The notes: generated by a model not told the origin, from the letters alone. A stretch of DNA of 48,853 nucleotides from an uncultured Eubacterium sp. (GCA_910584875.1 CAJUDA010000026.1:1-48853); one strand, 5' to 3'. Counted from the stretch's first letter, positions 18,201-26,682 are shown. Numbers and translations are program-made.

Positions 18201-19085
18201 GGTGCAGTTGACGCCCAGGAAGAGGAAAAAGCAGATGCCGGGACATATCACACGGATGAGATCTATGTGTGCCGCCATAAAACGGCGAAGCCAAATGTCT
18301 TTATCCCGGTATTCCCGGGTACCAACTGTGAATATGATACGACAAGGTCCTTTGAAGCCGCAGGAGCACAGACAAAGAGTCTGGTGTTTAAAAATATGAC
18401 TGAACAGAATATTACGGATAGTGTGGCTGCCTTTGAACAGGCGATCAATGAGTCACAGATCCTTATGTTCTCCGGTGGATTCAGCGCCGGTGATGAACCG
18501 GATGGCTCAGCCAAGTTTATCACCTCTATTTTCCGAAATGAACGGATCAGTGAGGCGGTACACAGGCTTCTGGATGAGAGGGATGGTCTGATCCTGGGGA
18601 TCTGTAATGGATTCCAGGCTCTGGTGAAGCTGGGGCTTGTGCCTTATGGTAAGATTACGACGCAGACACCGGATTCCCCGACTTTAACAACAAACCGGAT
18701 CGGACGCCATATTTCCAAATCTGTATATACGAAGGTGGTTACGGATAAGTCGCCATGGCTGCAGGAAGCACAGCTGGGCGGTGTGTACGCAATACCGGCA
18801 TCTCACGGAGAGGGACGGTTTGTGGCAAATGACGAGTGGCTGAAAAAATTATTCGAAAATGGACAGGTGGCTACCCAGTATGTGGATGCAGATGGCAATC
18901 CCACTATGGATGAGGACTTCAATCCCAATGCTTCTTATATGGCGATCGAAGGGATCACCAGCCCGGATGGACGGGTGCTTGGCAAGATGGCACATTCGGA
19001 GCGCCGGGGTGACGGTGTGGCGATGAATATCTATGGAGACCAGGACCAGAAGATATTCCTCAGCGGCGTTAATTATTTTAAATAA
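15297..19085 (+). CDS. purL: phosphoribosylformylglycinamidine synthase (single-chain)
   Basis: FGAM synthase, the fourth step of purine synthesis: FGAR + glutamine + ATP to FGAM. The 1262-residue chain carries both the AIR-synthase-like halves (about 200-960; e.g. SDHCRHTTF at ~222, FFKNETHNHPTEIEPFGGAATCLGG at ~325, FGAGGVSVAIGELADG at ~515) and a C-terminal glutamine amidotransferase (about 1000-1262) with nucleophile Cys in LGICNGFQALVKLG and the MFSGGFSAGDEPDG loop. This fused form matches the large PurL of Clostridia and Proteobacteria rather than the PurLQS complex. AAAGGAGGG precedes the ATG. No other pur gene is nearby; maf follows by one base. Confidence 0.96.
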   Translation: MANVKRIYVEKKAPYAVQARELKQELKEYLDMKELEDVRVLIRYDVEALSEATYEKALVTVFSEPPVDTVYEGTFDTDNGDRVFSVEYLPGQFDQRADSAEQCVKLLNEKEEPLIRSAVTYVLRGTISDDDFEKIKAYCINPVDSRETDETVPDTLVAVYAEPEEVKIFEGFKDMPEDELKNLYDSLGLAMTFKDFLHIQNYFRGEENRDPSMTEIRVLDTYWSDHCRHTTFLTELKNVTFEEGDYTKPVKETFDAYKKAHEAMYQGREDKFVSLMDIALLGMKKLRAEGKLDDMEESDEINACSIVVPVEVDHGKGPETEEWLVFFKNETHNHPTEIEPFGGAATCLGGAIRDPLSGRGYVYQAMRVTGAADPTKSLKETMEGKLPQRKIVTGAAQGYSSYGNQIGLATGLVDEIYHPGYVAKRLEIGAVMGAAPRKNVIRENSDPGDIIILLGGRTGRDGCGGATGSSKAHNTASIDTCGAEVQKGNAPTERKIQRLFRREEVSRLIKKCNDFGAGGVSVAIGELADGLTVDLDKVPKKYAGLDGTELAISESQERMAVVVDPKDVDKMLAFAEEENLEAVCVATVTESPRLVLKWRGKEIVNISRAFLDTNGAHQETDVVVTMPEKKDNYLTTVEKVESFRKSFLEKLSSLNACSKKGLVEMFDSSIGACTVTMPYGGRYQLTPVQTMVAKLPMLDGDCDTVTMMSYGMDPYLMSWSPYHGAEYAVLTSVAKIVAAGGDYTKIRFTFQEYFKRMTEDPKRWGEPMAALLGAYDAQIKLGLPSIGGKDSMSGTFNDIDVPPTLCSFAVDVAKLSDVVTNELKEAGSRLVKFTIQRDEYSLPDFPSIMEQYSKITALMRAGVIRSAYALDGNGLADALAKMAFGNKLGVTFCKHKPKEYFFTPAYGEIVAEIAEDDLAKLDAAGVAYAKVGKVTAEPKFVCDGEEISMDEALEAWTQTLEGVFPTRSGAVDAQEEEKADAGTYHTDEIYVCRHKTAKPNVFIPVFPGTNCEYDTTRSFEAAGAQTKSLVFKNMTEQNITDSVAAFEQAINESQILMFSGGFSAGDEPDGSAKFITSIFRNERISEAVHRLLDERDGLILGICNGFQALVKLGLVPYGKITTQTPDSPTLTTNRIGRHISKSVYTKVVTDKSPWLQEAQLGGVYAIPASHGEGRFVANDEWLKKLFENGQVATQYVDADGNPTMDEDFNPNASYMAIEGITSPDGRVLGKMAHSERRGDGVAMNIYGDQDQKIFLSGVNYFK

Positions 19086-19086
19086 G

Positions 19087-19662
19087 ATGAGACAGATCAT
19101 ACTGGCATCCCAGTCTCCGAGAAGGAGGGAACTGATGGAACTGATCGGTTTCCCCTTTTCGGTAAGGGTGTCGGAGACGGAAGAGTTGATAACCAGACAT
19201 GACCCGGCAGCAGTGACGGAAGAATTATCCTGGCAGAAGGCACAGGCTGTGGCGGCAGAGCTGGATGATGCGCAGGAGATTATCGTGATCGGGGCGGATA
19301 CGGTAGTGTCTGTCGAAGGGCAGATCCTCGGGAAACCTGCCTCAAAGGATGAGGCACGTTCCATGATCCGGACGCTGCAGGGCAGGGATCATATGGTATA
19401 CACTGGTGTCACGATCCTGGGCAGGAGCGCTGTGCATGGTGATCGCTGTGAAACCTTTTCGGAGGGAACCAGGGTGACGGTGGCTTCGATGAGCGAAGAT
19501 GAAATCGAGTCGTATATCAGCACAGAGGAGCCTTATGATAAAGCAGGAGCTTATGGTATACAGGGAACTTTTGCAAGATTTATCCAGGGAATCTCGGGAG
19601 ATTACTATAATGTGATGGGACTGCCGGTACACCGGCTGTATGAACAACTGAAGACATGGTAG
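19087..19662 (+). CDS. maf: Maf-family nucleoside triphosphate pyrophosphatase
   Basis: Maf proteins hydrolyse non-canonical or excess NTPs and are linked to septum formation. The 191-residue protein starts with the hallmark MRQIILASQSPRRRELMEL. It contains GADTVVSVEGQILGKPASKDEA, the TGV strand and EPYDKAGAYGIQG near the C-terminus. I start it at ATG 19087, one base after the purL stop; an upstream ATG at 19033 would add 18 residues not seen in the family. There is no clear ribosome site, so it is probably translated by coupling from purL. Confidence 0.93.
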   Translation: MRQIILASQSPRRRELMELIGFPFSVRVSETEELITRHDPAAVTEELSWQKAQAVAAELDDAQEIIVIGADTVVSVEGQILGKPASKDEARSMIRTLQGRDHMVYTGVTILGRSAVHGDRCETFSEGTRVTVASMSEDEIESYISTEEPYDKAGAYGIQGTFARFIQGISGDYYNVMGLPVHRLYEQLKTW

Positions 19663-19669
19663 GAATTAG

Positions 19670-19697
19670 AAGCGTCGGATTATCCCGGCGCTTTTTT
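19670..19697 (+). terminator. Intrinsic terminator after maf
   Basis: AAGCGTCGG pairs with CCGGCGCTT (one G-T pair) around a short loop, followed by TTTTT. It ends the purL-maf unit. Confidence 0.8.
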
Positions 19698-19740
19698 ACC
19701 TAATAAGAAAGTTTGTTTTGTGCGGAATTGCGTCGGAATC

Positions 19741-19766
19741 CGTCGGATTGTCACGACGCTTTTTTT
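19741..19766 (+). terminator. Second terminator-like hairpin
   Basis: CGTCG (19741-19745) pairs with CGACG (19754-19758) and is followed by CTTTTTTT. An outer GCGTCG at 19730 can pair with CGACGC instead, giving an alternative fold. Tandem to the maf terminator. Confidence 0.55.
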
Positions 19767-19805
19767 ACCGTTCGACGCTGTTTTCGACCGTTCGTCTCAT
19801 TGTGC

Positions 19806-19834
19806 TTGCCATCCAGATGGAAGTATGTTATGGT
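19806..19834 (+). promoter_or_regulatory. Possible promoter of the surface-protein cluster
   Basis: TTGCCA (19806-19811), 17 bases, TATGGT (19829-19834), 67 bases before the protease start. The match is moderate. Confidence 0.4.
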
Positions 19835-19901
19835 GGAGACAGGAATGGAAAATTCTGGAGGAACAGGATGAGGACAGCAAAAAAAGATTGGGGGATGAAG
19901 G

Positions 19902-21956
19902 ATGATCAGACAAAGGATCGTAACATTTTTAACTGTGCTGAGTTTCGCTTTGTATTATACAACGCCGGGCGGCACAGGGATTATAAGGGCAGAGAAGAAT
20001 ATGCCGGAAAAACAGTACATAGTTGGTATGGAATCCGCAGACCAGCGGGAAGAGCTGGAAGAGGAGAGGGAAGAACAGACCGGGACAGAAGAGATTAACG
20101 CCAACGGAGAGGACAACCTAAAAGAAAACAACATGGTCCCACTGGCACTCACTGAAGAAGAGGCAGAAGAGCTGGCGGAAGATCCGGGCGTGGCGTTTGT
20201 GGAAGAGGACGTATGCGTCAGAGCGAGCGCCGGAGAGACAGAACGGGGAACAGAAGGCGCTGGATGGCATAAAAAAGAAGTAAGGAAAATAAAGAAGAAC
20301 CGGGCATCGGAGGAATGGAACATCCGCATGATCCATGGAGATCAGAGGAAGCAGGAGAAAAAGAAAGTGAAAAGGAACATCCGCATTGCAGTCCTGGACT
20401 CAGGAGTGGACCATGTTAACGACATCCATCTGGCAGAGACGGTATCACTCGTCCCGGGCGAAGAGGAGATGAACCCACTTTTTATGGACGGGACCGGACA
20501 TGGGAACAGCGTAGCCGGGTTGATCGCCGCCGAAGAGAATGGGAAAGGGATTACGGGAGTGGCGCCGGGCTCAGAAATCTATTCATACCGTGTACTGGAT
20601 GACGACAACTGTGCGCCAGTGAGCCGGGTAGTGGAAGCCATCTATATGGCGATTGACAGGAAGGTCGATATCATCAACATGAGCTTCGGGGTGGATATGT
20701 ATTCGGAAGCACTGGCACAGGCGGTGAAAGACGCCAGTGACGCCGGGATCCTGGTGATCGCGGCGGCGGGCAACACAGGAGAGAAGGGAGTCCAGTATCC
20801 GGCGGCGCTGGAGGATGTGATGGCAGTCGGCTCCGTCGATAAAAACGGCGACGTGGCGGACAGCAGCTCTGTTGGGGAGGAAGTCGAGATTGTGGCACCG
20901 GGAGAGCTTGTGAGGAGCACCGGGGTGCTGGGAGAAGAGATTGTCTCATCCGGGACCAGCCTTGCCGCCCCGCAGGTGGCGGGCGTGGCGGCGCTGATCT
21001 GGGAGAAGGATTCGGATATGCCGGCGGACTTCGTGCGAGCCCTCCTAAATGAGAGCGCAAACGGCTACGGAGATCAGGAACAGTATGGCAATGGTCTTGT
21101 GGACGCCCGGTATGCATTGGAGCATTATGAGGAGTTTAAAAAGAATTATAAGAAAAACAAGGAAACAAAGCTGGAGGAAAACAAAGAGAAGGTGCTTAGC
21201 TTTAAGGATACAGGATGTGTAGAAGGGAGCTGGGCGACGGATGATCATGGTTCCCTAATTCCATCCAGAAGGATCAATATGCAGCTGGGAGCAAGATTTA
21301 ACGACAATGAAAATTATAAAGAGTCAGTTAATAAAAGTATAAATATTTTTAGAGGAATGATAGACAATCCGTGGTGGCATGGATATCATAAAGAAAATTA
21401 TATTGCCTCTTATATTTATATTACACAAGTAGCTAACCAGATGGGATATGGGGGAACAATCAGTGCTCCGAAAGGGTTATCAGTCAGGGCAAAAAATGGA
21501 ATAAATAATGATATTGCCTTTTTGCAAAAACACTGGAAGGATGAGTTGTATTGGGGGACAGTTAATGCAAAAGCGAAACGGGATTTTGTATGGGGGATGG
21601 CAACTCATACTCTAGCGGATACGTTTGCCCACAGTGCCTATGTATGGAACAAAACGGACAAAAAGTGGATCCATTTGGTGCATAATGAAAAAAATGCCTA
21701 TCGAAAAAATAAGAAATATGCGGTTGCCGATAAGGTAACAAAATATTCAGAGCGCTGGGATGATGCCAGAAATGCCGTTGAGGAGTCAATACGCCGTTAT
21801 GAAAAGACTGGGCATCCGGCGGGGACATACAATGAGTTTCGTTATGTTAAAAATTCGGATTCATACCGTCTTGGCAAAATATATGACTTTGTCAAAGACG
21901 TTGCCGGTGTCAGTGCGGCGTCTGGTTATAAAGGTTCCAGCTGTTCCACGAAATAA
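19902..21956 (+). CDS. secreted subtilisin-like protease fused to a Zn-phospholipase-C-like domain
   Basis: A 684-residue protein. Signal peptide about 1-30; acidic propeptide-like region 35-110 (EKQYIVGMESAD ... DPGVAFVEEDV, inhibitor-I9-like). S8 peptidase domain about 155-410 has catalytic Asp166 (VLDSGVD), His200 (GTGHGNSVAG), oxyanion Asn291 (AAAGN) and Ser353 (SSGTSLAAP). The C-terminal part (about 440-684) has WGMATHTLADTFAHSAYV with His569, Asp573 and His577, resembling zinc-dependent phospholipase-C-like proteins; no lipase activity is proven. The peptidase half is GC-rich and the C-terminal half clearly AT-rich. GGGG lies near the ATG. Two LRR lipoproteins follow. Confidence 0.85.
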   Translation: MIRQRIVTFLTVLSFALYYTTPGGTGIIRAEKNMPEKQYIVGMESADQREELEEEREEQTGTEEINANGEDNLKENNMVPLALTEEEAEELAEDPGVAFVEEDVCVRASAGETERGTEGAGWHKKEVRKIKKNRASEEWNIRMIHGDQRKQEKKKVKRNIRIAVLDSGVDHVNDIHLAETVSLVPGEEEMNPLFMDGTGHGNSVAGLIAAEENGKGITGVAPGSEIYSYRVLDDDNCAPVSRVVEAIYMAIDRKVDIINMSFGVDMYSEALAQAVKDASDAGILVIAAAGNTGEKGVQYPAALEDVMAVGSVDKNGDVADSSSVGEEVEIVAPGELVRSTGVLGEEIVSSGTSLAAPQVAGVAALIWEKDSDMPADFVRALLNESANGYGDQEQYGNGLVDARYALEHYEEFKKNYKKNKETKLEENKEKVLSFKDTGCVEGSWATDDHGSLIPSRRINMQLGARFNDNENYKESVNKSINIFRGMIDNPWWHGYHKENYIASYIYITQVANQMGYGGTISAPKGLSVRAKNGINNDIAFLQKHWKDELYWGTVNAKAKRDFVWGMATHTLADTFAHSAYVWNKTDKKWIHLVHNEKNAYRKNKKYAVADKVTKYSERWDDARNAVEESIRRYEKTGHPAGTYNEFRYVKNSDSYRLGKIYDFVKDVAGVSAASGYKGSSCSTK

Positions 21957-21971
21957 GGAGAGGAGGAGAAG

Positions 21972-22781
21972 ATGAAGAAGACGATAAAAAGGGGTTTCCT
22001 GGTTACGATATGTTTATTTTCCTTATTGCTGTGCTGCTGTGAAGCTCAGCAACAGGAGAATCAGGATACAAAAGATGAGTTGCGATCGGAAGAAAAAGTG
22101 ACACAGGGACTGGTCATGGAAGGGAGCACAGATGATGGGGTCACATATCAGTACAATAAAGTGACGGCAACACTGACTGTGTCTGGGAAAATAATCAAAG
22201 GAGCGGATTCGATTGATGATTTGGAGGAAATCCCATGGGTAAAGTGGAGTGGTGATACAAAAGAACTTGTACTGAAGGATGGAGTAGAATGTGTGACAGA
22301 CCGGGCTTTTATGGATTTCAGAAAATTGGAAAAGATTGTGTTTCCAGGTACATTGAAAAAGATAGGATCTTATGCTTTTTTTGATAGTACCAGGGAAATC
22401 AAAAAGCTGGAACTGCCTGATTCCATTGAGGAAATCGGAGATTGTGCCTTTGCTTTGAAGCTCCCTTCTAATGAAGGTTTTGAGGAAATCCGGCTTCCTA
22501 AAAAATTACGCTGTATCGGGGAAGCTGCCTTTAGTTCACAACTGCTGACCAGTATCACGATACCGGAAAATGTAGAGCTAATTGGTGACCGGGCTTTTAA
22601 GGAATGCTATTGGTTAGAAACGGTGACTGTGAAATCGAAAAAAATCAAAAAAGCTGGCGGATGTGTTTTTCTGCATACAAATGATGAACTAGCAATCTAT
22701 GTGCCAAAAGATCTGGCAAAGAAATACCGGAGAATGCTGGGAGGAACGGATGGTCATGTGTACCCGATGAAAGATAAATAA
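21972..22781 (+). CDS. LRR (BspA-type) surface lipoprotein, copy 1
   Basis: A 269-residue protein. A signal sequence ends in LLLCCC (Cys 21-23), a lipoprotein-like site although not a textbook lipobox. Residues about 95-250 hold leucine-rich repeats of the LRR_5/BspA type (ECVTDRAFMDFRKLEKIVFPGTLKKIGSYAF, EIRLPKKLRCIGEAAFSS, SITIPENVELIGDRAFKEC). It starts 15 bases after the protease stop with GGAGAGGAGG upstream, so it is cotranscribed with it. A close paralogue follows. Likely a surface binding protein; ligand unknown. Confidence 0.85.
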   Translation: MKKTIKRGFLVTICLFSLLLCCCEAQQQENQDTKDELRSEEKVTQGLVMEGSTDDGVTYQYNKVTATLTVSGKIIKGADSIDDLEEIPWVKWSGDTKELVLKDGVECVTDRAFMDFRKLEKIVFPGTLKKIGSYAFFDSTREIKKLELPDSIEEIGDCAFALKLPSNEGFEEIRLPKKLRCIGEAAFSSQLLTSITIPENVELIGDRAFKECYWLETVTVKSKKIKKAGGCVFLHTNDELAIYVPKDLAKKYRRMLGGTDGHVYPMKDK

Positions 22782-22858
22782 TGAGCGCAATATAGTTTTT
22801 TTATAAAGTATTATTATATTCAGATGCTGGCATGGATACCGTAAGGGCAGTTTATTTT

Positions 22859-22912
22859 GCCGGAGCCAGTGCGGCATCCAGTTATAAAGGTTCCAGCTGT
22901 TCCACGAAATAA
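22859..22912 (+). pseudogene. Remnant of the protease 3' end
   Basis: These 54 bases translate to AGASAASSYKGSSCSTK and a stop, against AGVSAASGYKGSSCSTK at the true protease C-terminus (21903-21956). DNA identity is high and continues into the ribosome site region of the next gene. It is a footprint of a tandem duplication that copied the protease tail together with the lipoprotein gene. Confidence 0.85.
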
Positions 22913-22926
22913 AGAGAGGGGAGAAG

Positions 22927-23799
22927 ATGAAAAAGCTTATAAAACATAGTATTGCGGTTATTATGTGCCTGTTGTCGCTACTGCTCTGCTGCTGTGGAGA
23001 ACAGCAGCAAGAGAATCGAGATAGAAAAGAGGAGCAGAAATCGGAAGAAAAAGTGACGCAGGGACTGGTCATGGAAGGGAGGACGGACGACGGGGTCACA
23101 TATCAGTATAATAAGATAACGGCAGTATTGACTGTATCAGGAAAAACAATTAAAGGAGCGGATTCGATGGATGATCTGGAGAAGATCCCATGGGGAAAGT
23201 GGCGTGATGAAGCAAAAGGACTTGTATTAGAGGAAGGTGTGGAGTGTGTAACGGACAGAGCATTTATGGATTTTAGAAGGTTGGAAAGGATTGTATTTCC
23301 CAATACACTGAGGAAAATCGATAACTATGCTTTTTATGACAGTATACGGGAGTTCAAAAAACTAGATTTACCGGATTCCCTTGAGGAAATCGGACAGTGT
23401 GCTCTCGCCCAGGAATATTCTTATAAAGGACCGGAGGAAATCCGGCTTTCTAAAAAGTTACGCAGTATAGGGAAAGAAGCTTTTTGTTCACAATCTGTGA
23501 TCCGTATTACGATACCAGAAAATGTAGAGACGGTTGGAGATAAGGCTTTTGAAGGATGTACCCGGATGGAAATCGCAGATATAAAAGCAAATAATGTTAA
23601 GATTGGTAAAGAAGTGTTTGCGGAATGTGGTGAACTGAAAAAAGTTGTGTTAAATACGAAAAAAATTAAAGAGATAGGTAAAAATTTATTTTATAATGTG
23701 TTCCACGATGTAAACGTGTTTGTGCCAAAAGAAAAGGTAAAAGAATATCAGAAGATGCTCAGCCGTTCCATGAATGCAAATGTGAAAGCAATGAAATAG
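22927..23799 (+). CDS. LRR (BspA-type) surface lipoprotein, copy 2
   Basis: A 290-residue paralogue of the upstream lipoprotein. It has the same signal architecture (MKKLIKHSIAVIMCLLSLLLCCCGEQQQENRD), near-identical linker (EEKVTQGLVMEG.TDDGVTYQYNK) and LRR_5 repeats (about 95-280), with one extra repeat at the C-terminus (NNVKIGKEVFAECGELKKVVL). GAGAGGGGAG precedes the ATG and lies in sequence copied with the protease tail. Divergence between copies is concentrated in the repeats, as expected for surface proteins under diversifying change. Confidence 0.85.
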   Translation: MKKLIKHSIAVIMCLLSLLLCCCGEQQQENRDRKEEQKSEEKVTQGLVMEGRTDDGVTYQYNKITAVLTVSGKTIKGADSMDDLEKIPWGKWRDEAKGLVLEEGVECVTDRAFMDFRRLERIVFPNTLRKIDNYAFYDSIREFKKLDLPDSLEEIGQCALAQEYSYKGPEEIRLSKKLRSIGKEAFCSQSVIRITIPENVETVGDKAFEGCTRMEIADIKANNVKIGKEVFAECGELKKVVLNTKKIKEIGKNLFYNVFHDVNVFVPKEKVKEYQKMLSRSMNANVKAMK

Positions 23800-23808
23800 T
23801 TTACCGTT

Positions 23809-23842
23809 CATGGCGGGTTCAAATTGGTGCCGCCCAGCCATG
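23809..23842 (+). repeat. Hairpin repeat, copy A
   Basis: Core CGGGTTCAAATTGGTG (23814-23829) sits between arms CATGGC and GCCATG, which are perfectly complementary. An inner GGCGG/CCGCC pairing is an alternative. It lies 10 bases after the lipoprotein stop. The same core recurs at 45199 and 47959. Confidence 0.75.
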
Positions 23843-23858
23843 TCAAGAGTTCAGATGG

Positions 23859-23887
23859 TTGACATTTTAGAGCTATTGCTTTATATT
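23859..23887 (+). promoter_or_regulatory. Sigma-A promoter of downstream lipoprotein gene
   Basis: Perfect TTGACA (23859-23864), 17 bases, TATATT (23882-23887), 35 bases before the ATG at 23922. Confidence 0.75.
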
Positions 23888-23921
23888 TAGAATATATAAA
23901 TTTAGATAAGGAGTGGGCGTG

Positions 23922-25298
23922 ATGAAAAGAAAATGGTGTGGCTGGATTCTGGTTGCAGTAATCGTATTGATGACAGGTCTGACTGCCTGCGGGCAGAAGG
24001 GTACATCAGGGAAACTGACTGCCGCCAGCGGCGGGGCGGGAGAGGGCAATGACTTGCAAAGTGAAAAAGATGGGGAGGAGAATGAGGATATCAACTGGTA
24101 TGCCAACAAAGATAATGCGTATGAGAAGCTGGAAACCTATGATGAAGAAAAGGACATGGATAAAAATTTTCTGGTGCAGAAAAAAATGGATGGGACTACG
24201 GTACAGCGCTTTTACATCAAGGACCTTTATGAATTGTACCGGGTGACGGATCAGTGGATCTATTACTGTGTATACCGGGACGATGATATGGATGCGGACA
24301 ACTGCCGCCTGTCCGAGGTATGGCGGGTGCCGATAGAGAAGAAGGCAGACGGAGATCATCCAGATTTAGGGAAGAAGGAACTTCTTCTTTCGATGTATCA
24401 TATGACAGATCTGTGTGTGATGGATCCGTATATTTACTATCTCGGCGGGGAAGATGAGGAGGAAAGCGGGAAGATGACTTTGTATCGTTATGATACGGAG
24501 ACAAAGCAGTCGGTACCTGTGATGGATGGAAAGGAACTGGAAGAGGCAGCTTTTGTATGGAGGAAACAGGAAGAAAAAGGACCTCTGATGCTGCAGGGGC
24601 AGCTGTTCCTTGCGGATGAACACAGTTTATATTCGATTGAGGCAGACAGCGGGGCGTGGAAACAGATCTATCATGACAGGCAGGAACTCCTTGATATCCT
24701 GAGCAGTGGACGGGAAATCGAACGGTGCGGCGGATATATTTATTTTACCCCGGATAATAAGCAGATTTACCGGTATGGCGGGAACGATGAAAAGGCAGAG
24801 AGAGTGCTCTCCGGGGATGCCGTGCAGGCAAAGCTGGAGGAAATCTCCCTGTGGGGTGAGAAAGGACAGGATGGAGAGGGCGGTATTTATGGCATCATGG
24901 CATATCAGGGTCGTCTGTATCTTGATGTCGCTGTTTCGTGGACACAGAAAATGAGGCTGAAACTGTCAGAAGCGGCGGAGGCAGAGGAAGGAGGAAAGGA
25001 AGCTGACTGGCGGTGCACCCGGACGATACTGCTCAGTACGGCAGGTGATTCCGGGGAGCTGACATATGAAAGCGCCGTGTCAGATTATTTTGAGAAGCAT
25101 GCAAAGTATGTCAGCCAGGATAAATGGGAGGAAAAGGTGCACAATGAAGACAGCAGCATCTATATTCTGAACGAAAAAGAGATTCTGCTGAGTTGTAACC
25201 AAAGCAGATATTTTAATTCTCCTGTCTATGCCGCTTATGATCCTGCGACGAAGAAGATCCGGAAGGTGACAAAAGAGGAGGCAGGGGATGAACAGTAG
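23922..25298 (+). CDS. lipoprotein with beta-propeller-like repeats, function unknown
   Basis: A 458-residue protein with a signal peptide and a good lipobox (GLTAC, Cys near residue 23). The body is rich in Tyr and Trp with recurring short strands such as WIYYCVYRDDD, PYIYYLGGEDEE and GYIYFTPDNKQIYRYGG. These resemble the DUF5050-type beta-propeller proteins of Clostridia; the family link is tentative. The ATG at 23922 follows AAGGAG by eight bases; an in-frame GTG at 23913 overlaps that site and is rejected. Followed after 29 bases by a Big-domain protein, probably in the same transcript. Confidence 0.75.
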   Translation: MKRKWCGWILVAVIVLMTGLTACGQKGTSGKLTAASGGAGEGNDLQSEKDGEENEDINWYANKDNAYEKLETYDEEKDMDKNFLVQKKMDGTTVQRFYIKDLYELYRVTDQWIYYCVYRDDDMDADNCRLSEVWRVPIEKKADGDHPDLGKKELLLSMYHMTDLCVMDPYIYYLGGEDEEESGKMTLYRYDTETKQSVPVMDGKELEEAAFVWRKQEEKGPLMLQGQLFLADEHSLYSIEADSGAWKQIYHDRQELLDILSSGREIERCGGYIYFTPDNKQIYRYGGNDEKAERVLSGDAVQAKLEEISLWGEKGQDGEGGIYGIMAYQGRLYLDVAVSWTQKMRLKLSEAAEAEEGGKEADWRCTRTILLSTAGDSGELTYESAVSDYFEKHAKYVSQDKWEEKVHNEDSSIYILNEKEILLSCNQSRYFNSPVYAAYDPATKKIRKVTKEEAGDEQ

Positions 25299-25327
25299 AG
25301 TATGGGAAAACAGCGGAGGGAAGGTAA

Positions 25328-26386
25328 ATGAAAGAAATGAGCAAAAATATGATAGGTCTTGCATTGACAGGTGCTGTTATTTTTACAGGTATTTTTGTAT
25401 CTCAGACTGAAATTCAGGCAAAAGCAGGCAGAGTGAAGTTGTCAGCGAAAAAAGTCACTATGAAAGTGGGAGAGAAAAAGACGCTGAAAATAAAAAATGT
25501 GAAAAAGAAGGCAAAAAAGAAGATAAAATGGTCTCTTGACACAAAAAAGTATATAAAGCTGAAGAAATCGGGGAAATGTGCGGTTAAGCTGACCGCTAAA
25601 AAGAGAGGAAAGACAAAGATTACAGCGAAGGTTTTAAAGAAGAAATATGTATGTACTGTGACGGTGAAACCAGAGCCAGAGCGCAAATGGCCAGGGTGTG
25701 GTACCAGTCATGTCAGACCTTACCGCTCCGACGAAGAATTGTACCAGACAGCTGTCGAGGATGCCATGATTGCAGATAAGGATGAGATACATCCGCTGGT
25801 GACTATTACCAGAAACAGTAATATGGTGACATGGAATGAGACGAGAGATAAGGTACTTATGCTGTCCTGGCACAAAGATCCGGATCATTATCCGGAAAAA
25901 GAAAATGTGGTGTCTGGCGATGAACCAGTCTGGACTTTTACCGATAGGGAAGTTGTATCAAGATATCGAGAGTGGAAGGATTATTCTGACGACTACAGGA
26001 ACAAGCGACTTCGCCAGGTGACAGGATTAAAACCAGATGTTGATTATTCTCATGTAACAGCCTTCTGGGTATCACCTGCTGATCTGATTCGTCCAGCCTA
26101 TGAGACAGATGTTACAAAACAGATGAAACTTAGTTTTAGTGAAGAAGATAAAGCAGGTGAATTGTATACATCATGGTATAAAGAATGGTTTGATCAAAAT
26201 ATAATAGTTTCTTATTTTGATGATTTTCATCCATGGACGAGACTGGGATATACATATGATTGGGCAGATAACGATAAGGAATACGGATTATCAGAGTTTT
26301 TGATCATACAAGGATCAAGTGTGCAGATTGAATTTACTAAGACAACGAATGAGTTTATCCAGTGGCTGTCACAGCAATCTGCCTGA
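25328..26386 (+). CDS. secreted protein with N-terminal Big-like domain
   Basis: A 352-residue protein. Signal peptide about 1-33; a Lys-rich bacterial-Ig-like domain about 35-115 (VKLSAKKVTMKVGEKKTLKIKNVKKKAKKKIKW); then an acidic, aromatic domain of about 230 residues with no recognised family (SHVRPYRSDEELYQ, LMLSWHKDPDHYP, VSPADLIRPAYE). GGAGGGAAGG precedes the ATG. The middle of the C-terminal domain looks globular and intact. Likely surface-located; function unknown. Confidence 0.75.
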   Translation: MKEMSKNMIGLALTGAVIFTGIFVSQTEIQAKAGRVKLSAKKVTMKVGEKKTLKIKNVKKKAKKKIKWSLDTKKYIKLKKSGKCAVKLTAKKRGKTKITAKVLKKKYVCTVTVKPEPERKWPGCGTSHVRPYRSDEELYQTAVEDAMIADKDEIHPLVTITRNSNMVTWNETRDKVLMLSWHKDPDHYPEKENVVSGDEPVWTFTDREVVSRYREWKDYSDDYRNKRLRQVTGLKPDVDYSHVTAFWVSPADLIRPAYETDVTKQMKLSFSEEDKAGELYTSWYKEWFDQNIIVSYFDDFHPWTRLGYTYDWADNDKEYGLSEFLIIQGSSVQIEFTKTTNEFIQWLSQQSA

Positions 26387-26437
26387 CTTTTGCAGCTGGT
26401 GGTGATATGTGGGTATATTATAATTCACAAATTTTTC

Positions 26438-26466
26438 TTGCAAAAGAGAACAAAAGGTGTTATGAT
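26438..26466 (+). promoter_or_regulatory. Sigma-A promoter of a small transcript
   Basis: TTGCAA (26438-26443), 17 bases, TATGAT (26461-26466). Confidence 0.6.
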
Positions 26467-26528
26467 TTAGAAACAGAAAACGCAGACACAAAAAATGGTA
26501 GAACCATATATAACTGGAGGAAGGAATC

Positions 26529-26549
26529 ATGGGAATCTTTAATCGCTAA
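26529..26549 (+). CDS. Mini-ORF MGIFNR with strong ribosome site
   Basis: GGAGGAAGG (26516-26524) is ideally placed before ATG GGA ATC TTT AAT CGC TAA. The six-residue product could be a leader peptide, or the frame could be the cut-down start of a lost gene. No continuation in any frame looks like a known family. Confidence 0.3.
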   Translation: MGIFNR

Positions 26550-26682
26550 TCATTAATTAATTTCACAGCAGGATTGTGAGTATTTCTGTTGTGCAGGTAT
26601 TAGCGGGAAAGATTTGATTCCGACCGATCCATCGATTTTATAGTGTATCCGTACATACAAATGTATGATACCGGTATCCATG

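Noticed and set aside
19672..19800. GTCG/CGAC repeats as a replication-related site
   Set aside because: They fold into terminator hairpins with T tracts, which is a sufficient explanation.
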